Shown here: in pieces, positions 4,944 to 5,824 of the stretch
Layout of the letters: every line of letters begins with the position of its first letter
Numbering within the stretch: position 1 is the stretch's first letter
Assembly (NCBI GenBank): GCA_030590525.1
Contig: JAUUYI010000154.1
Span: 1-5,824 of the forward strand
Direction: 5' to 3'
Source: Sedimenticola sp.
Lineage (GTDB): Bacteria; Pseudomonadota; Gammaproteobacteria; Chromatiales; Chromatiaceae
DNA length: 5,824 nucleotides
The notes under the pieces: generated by a model
What the model was told of the DNA's origin: nothing
What the model saw: only the letters and a program-made list of their open reading frames with translations
Database searches by the model: none
Made by a program: the position numbers and the translations under genes

Positions 4944-5518
4944 GCAACAGCATCAAAGGCACCCAGACTGAAAAGAACCTGATGACCGCCTTCGCCGGAG
5001 AGTCTCAGGCGCGAAACCGCTACACCTATTTCGCGGGTGCCGCACGCAAGGAGGGGCTGGTGCAGATCGCCCAGATCTTCGAGGAGACGGCCAACCAGGA
5101 GAAGGAGCATGCGAAGCGCTTCTTCAAGTTTCTGGAGGGTGGTGAGGCGGAGGTCCAGACCGCGTTTCCGGCCGGGCGCATCGGCACCACCCTGGAGAAT
5201 CTGCGTGACGCCGCCGCCGGGGAGGAGCACGAATGGACCGATATGTACCCCGCCATGGCGAAGGTGGCCCGGGAGGAGGGATTCAATCAGATCGCCCTGG
5301 CCTACGAGATGATCTCCGTGGCCGAAAAGCAGCATGAAAAGCGCTATCGCGAGCTGGCTGATAACCTGGAGGCGGGCCGGGTGTTCAAGCGCAATGGCAA
5401 GGTGACCTGGCGTTGTCTGAACTGCGGTTACCTGCACGAGGCGGAAGCGGCCCCCGAGGTCTGTCCCGCCTGCCTGCACCCGAAGGCCTATTTCGAATTG
5501 CTGGGAGAAAATTGGTAG
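4940..5518 (+). CDS. rbr: Rubrerythrin
   Basis: A 192-residue cytoplasmic diiron protein with a C-terminal rubredoxin-like domain, the standard full-length form. The ferritin-like four-helix domain (about 1-145) begins with GTQTEKNLMTAFAGESQARNRY and has the expected iron ligands: Glu21, Glu54 with His57 (EKEH), Glu95 and Glu98 (EEHE), and Glu129 with His132 (EKQH). The rubredoxin centre uses Cys159, Cys162, Cys175 and Cys178 (CLNC and CPAC). Rubrerythrins reduce hydrogen peroxide with electrons passed through the rubredoxin iron, and are common in anaerobes and microaerophiles. The start is set by the ATGA overlap with the Nudix gene and by AGGAG upstream. Pairing with a Nudix enzyme and a cysteine-rich protein suggests a small oxidative-stress operon. 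No terminator is apparent after its stop. Confidence 0.96.
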   Translation: MSNSIKGTQTEKNLMTAFAGESQARNRYTYFAGAARKEGLVQIAQIFEETANQEKEHAKRFFKFLEGGEAEVQTAFPAGRIGTTLENLRDAAAGEEHEWTDMYPAMAKVAREEGFNQIALAYEMISVAEKQHEKRYRELADNLEAGRVFKRNGKVTWRCLNCGYLHEAEAAPEVCPACLHPKAYFELLGENW

Positions 5519-5595
5519 AGTCTCTGACCCTGGCGGGGTTCTCGTCGCAGATCCTTTCCTTCCCCGGGAGAAGTTGGGGATGAGCTGAGTGCAGC

Positions 5596-5600
5596 AGGAG
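5596..5600 (+). promoter_or_regulatory. Ribosome binding site of the zinc-ribbon gene
   Basis: AGGAG lies five bases before the ATG at 5606; an in-frame GTG at 5600 overlaps this site and is therefore a poorer start. Confidence 0.7.
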
Positions 5601-5605
5601 TGAGC

Positions 5606-5824
5606 ATGGTCGATGAGACGGTGGGCAGGTGTTGGAATTGCAGTGTCGCTCTGGGCAAACACGATTACGGTCGGGAGATCCAGTGCCTGGGTTGTGGTAA
5701 GCCGACCCGAGTGTGCCGCAACTGCCGCTGGTTTGCGCCGGGCCGGCCCAACGATTGCGAGGAGCCGATGGCCGATCCCGTGCTGGAGAAGGAGCGGGCC
5801 AACTTCTGCAGTTTCTTCGAGCCC
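5606..5824 (+). CDS. Cysteine-rich zinc-ribbon protein, 5' part only
   Basis: The frame is open for 73 codons to the right edge, so the C-terminus is missing. It contains three CxxC knuckles: Cys9/Cys12 (CWNC), Cys27/Cys30 (CLGC) and Cys37/Cys40 (CRNC), followed by Cys51 (NDCEEP) and Cys68 (NFCSFFEP). Such spacing fits one or two zinc ribbons or a small iron-sulfur or rubredoxin-like site. The segment CRNCRWFAPGRPNDCEEP followed by KERANFC resembles, from memory, uncharacterised bacterial proteins that often accompany rubrerythrin or other stress genes; no function is established. It lies 87 bases after rubrerythrin on the same strand with no terminator between, so probably belongs to the same transcript. 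Confidence 0.8.
   Translation, partial: MVDETVGRCWNCSVALGKHDYGREIQCLGCGKPTRVCRNCRWFAPGRPNDCEEPMADPVLEKERANFCSFFEP

Noticed and set aside
4745..5662. 305-codon open frame on the minus strand
   Set aside because: It lies antisense to the Nudix and rubrerythrin genes, both with clear family motifs and ribosome sites. Its translation shows no recognisable domain; high GC coding strands often leave such open antisense frames.

Overview
The window looks like a chromosomal segment of a gammaproteobacterium, probably free-living or symbiotic with a respiratory or sulfur-type lifestyle. This is inferred from the style of HemW, the Tat-exported TakP-like TRAP binding protein, moderately high GC coding regions and the type of intergenic repeats. 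No rRNA or other phylogenetic marker is present, so the assignment is tentative.

Layout: (1) 1-527, minus strand: 5' part of hemW, a radical-SAM haem chaperone, running off the left edge. (2) 528-786: divergent intergenic region holding a long imperfect dyad (581-738) and candidate promoter elements. (3) 787-1869, plus: a Tat-exported TRAP-transporter substrate-binding protein of the TakP type, with no membrane subunits beside it. (4) 1870-2481: a region without a long gene, holding a 7-bp tandem repeat, a probable frameshifted minus-strand gene for a small exported peptide, and a MITE-like element (2284-2438). (5) 2482-3273, plus: an exported alpha-carbonic-anhydrase-like protein lacking one zinc-ligand histidine. 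(6) 3290-3367: degenerate relative of the MITE. (7) 3401-3952, minus: a divergent family-I inorganic-pyrophosphatase-like protein. (8) 4017-4234: a second, better preserved MITE flanked by a perfect 8-bp direct repeat. (9) 4347-5824, plus: Nudix hydrolase, rubrerythrin and a partial cysteine-rich zinc-ribbon protein, arranged as an operon.

The most informative signal not explained by genes is the repeat family. The two main copies begin GTAAG(C/T)GCC, end in the imperfect inverse, contain long inner inverted repeats, and one sits between identical AAAAGAAT octamers. GTAA ends with 8-bp target duplications are the hallmark of IS66-family transposition, so these are best read as non-autonomous IS66-type MITEs. 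They lie between nearly every gene of the central region, which looks like an accessory patch (carbonic-anhydrase-like and pyrophosphatase-like genes) between two more conventional blocks.

Functionally, the right-hand operon joins a nucleotide-diphosphate hydrolase with a peroxide-reducing diiron protein and a probable metal-binding partner, which suggests oxidative-stress housekeeping. The TRAP protein suggests uptake of small organic acids, with its membrane partners encoded elsewhere.
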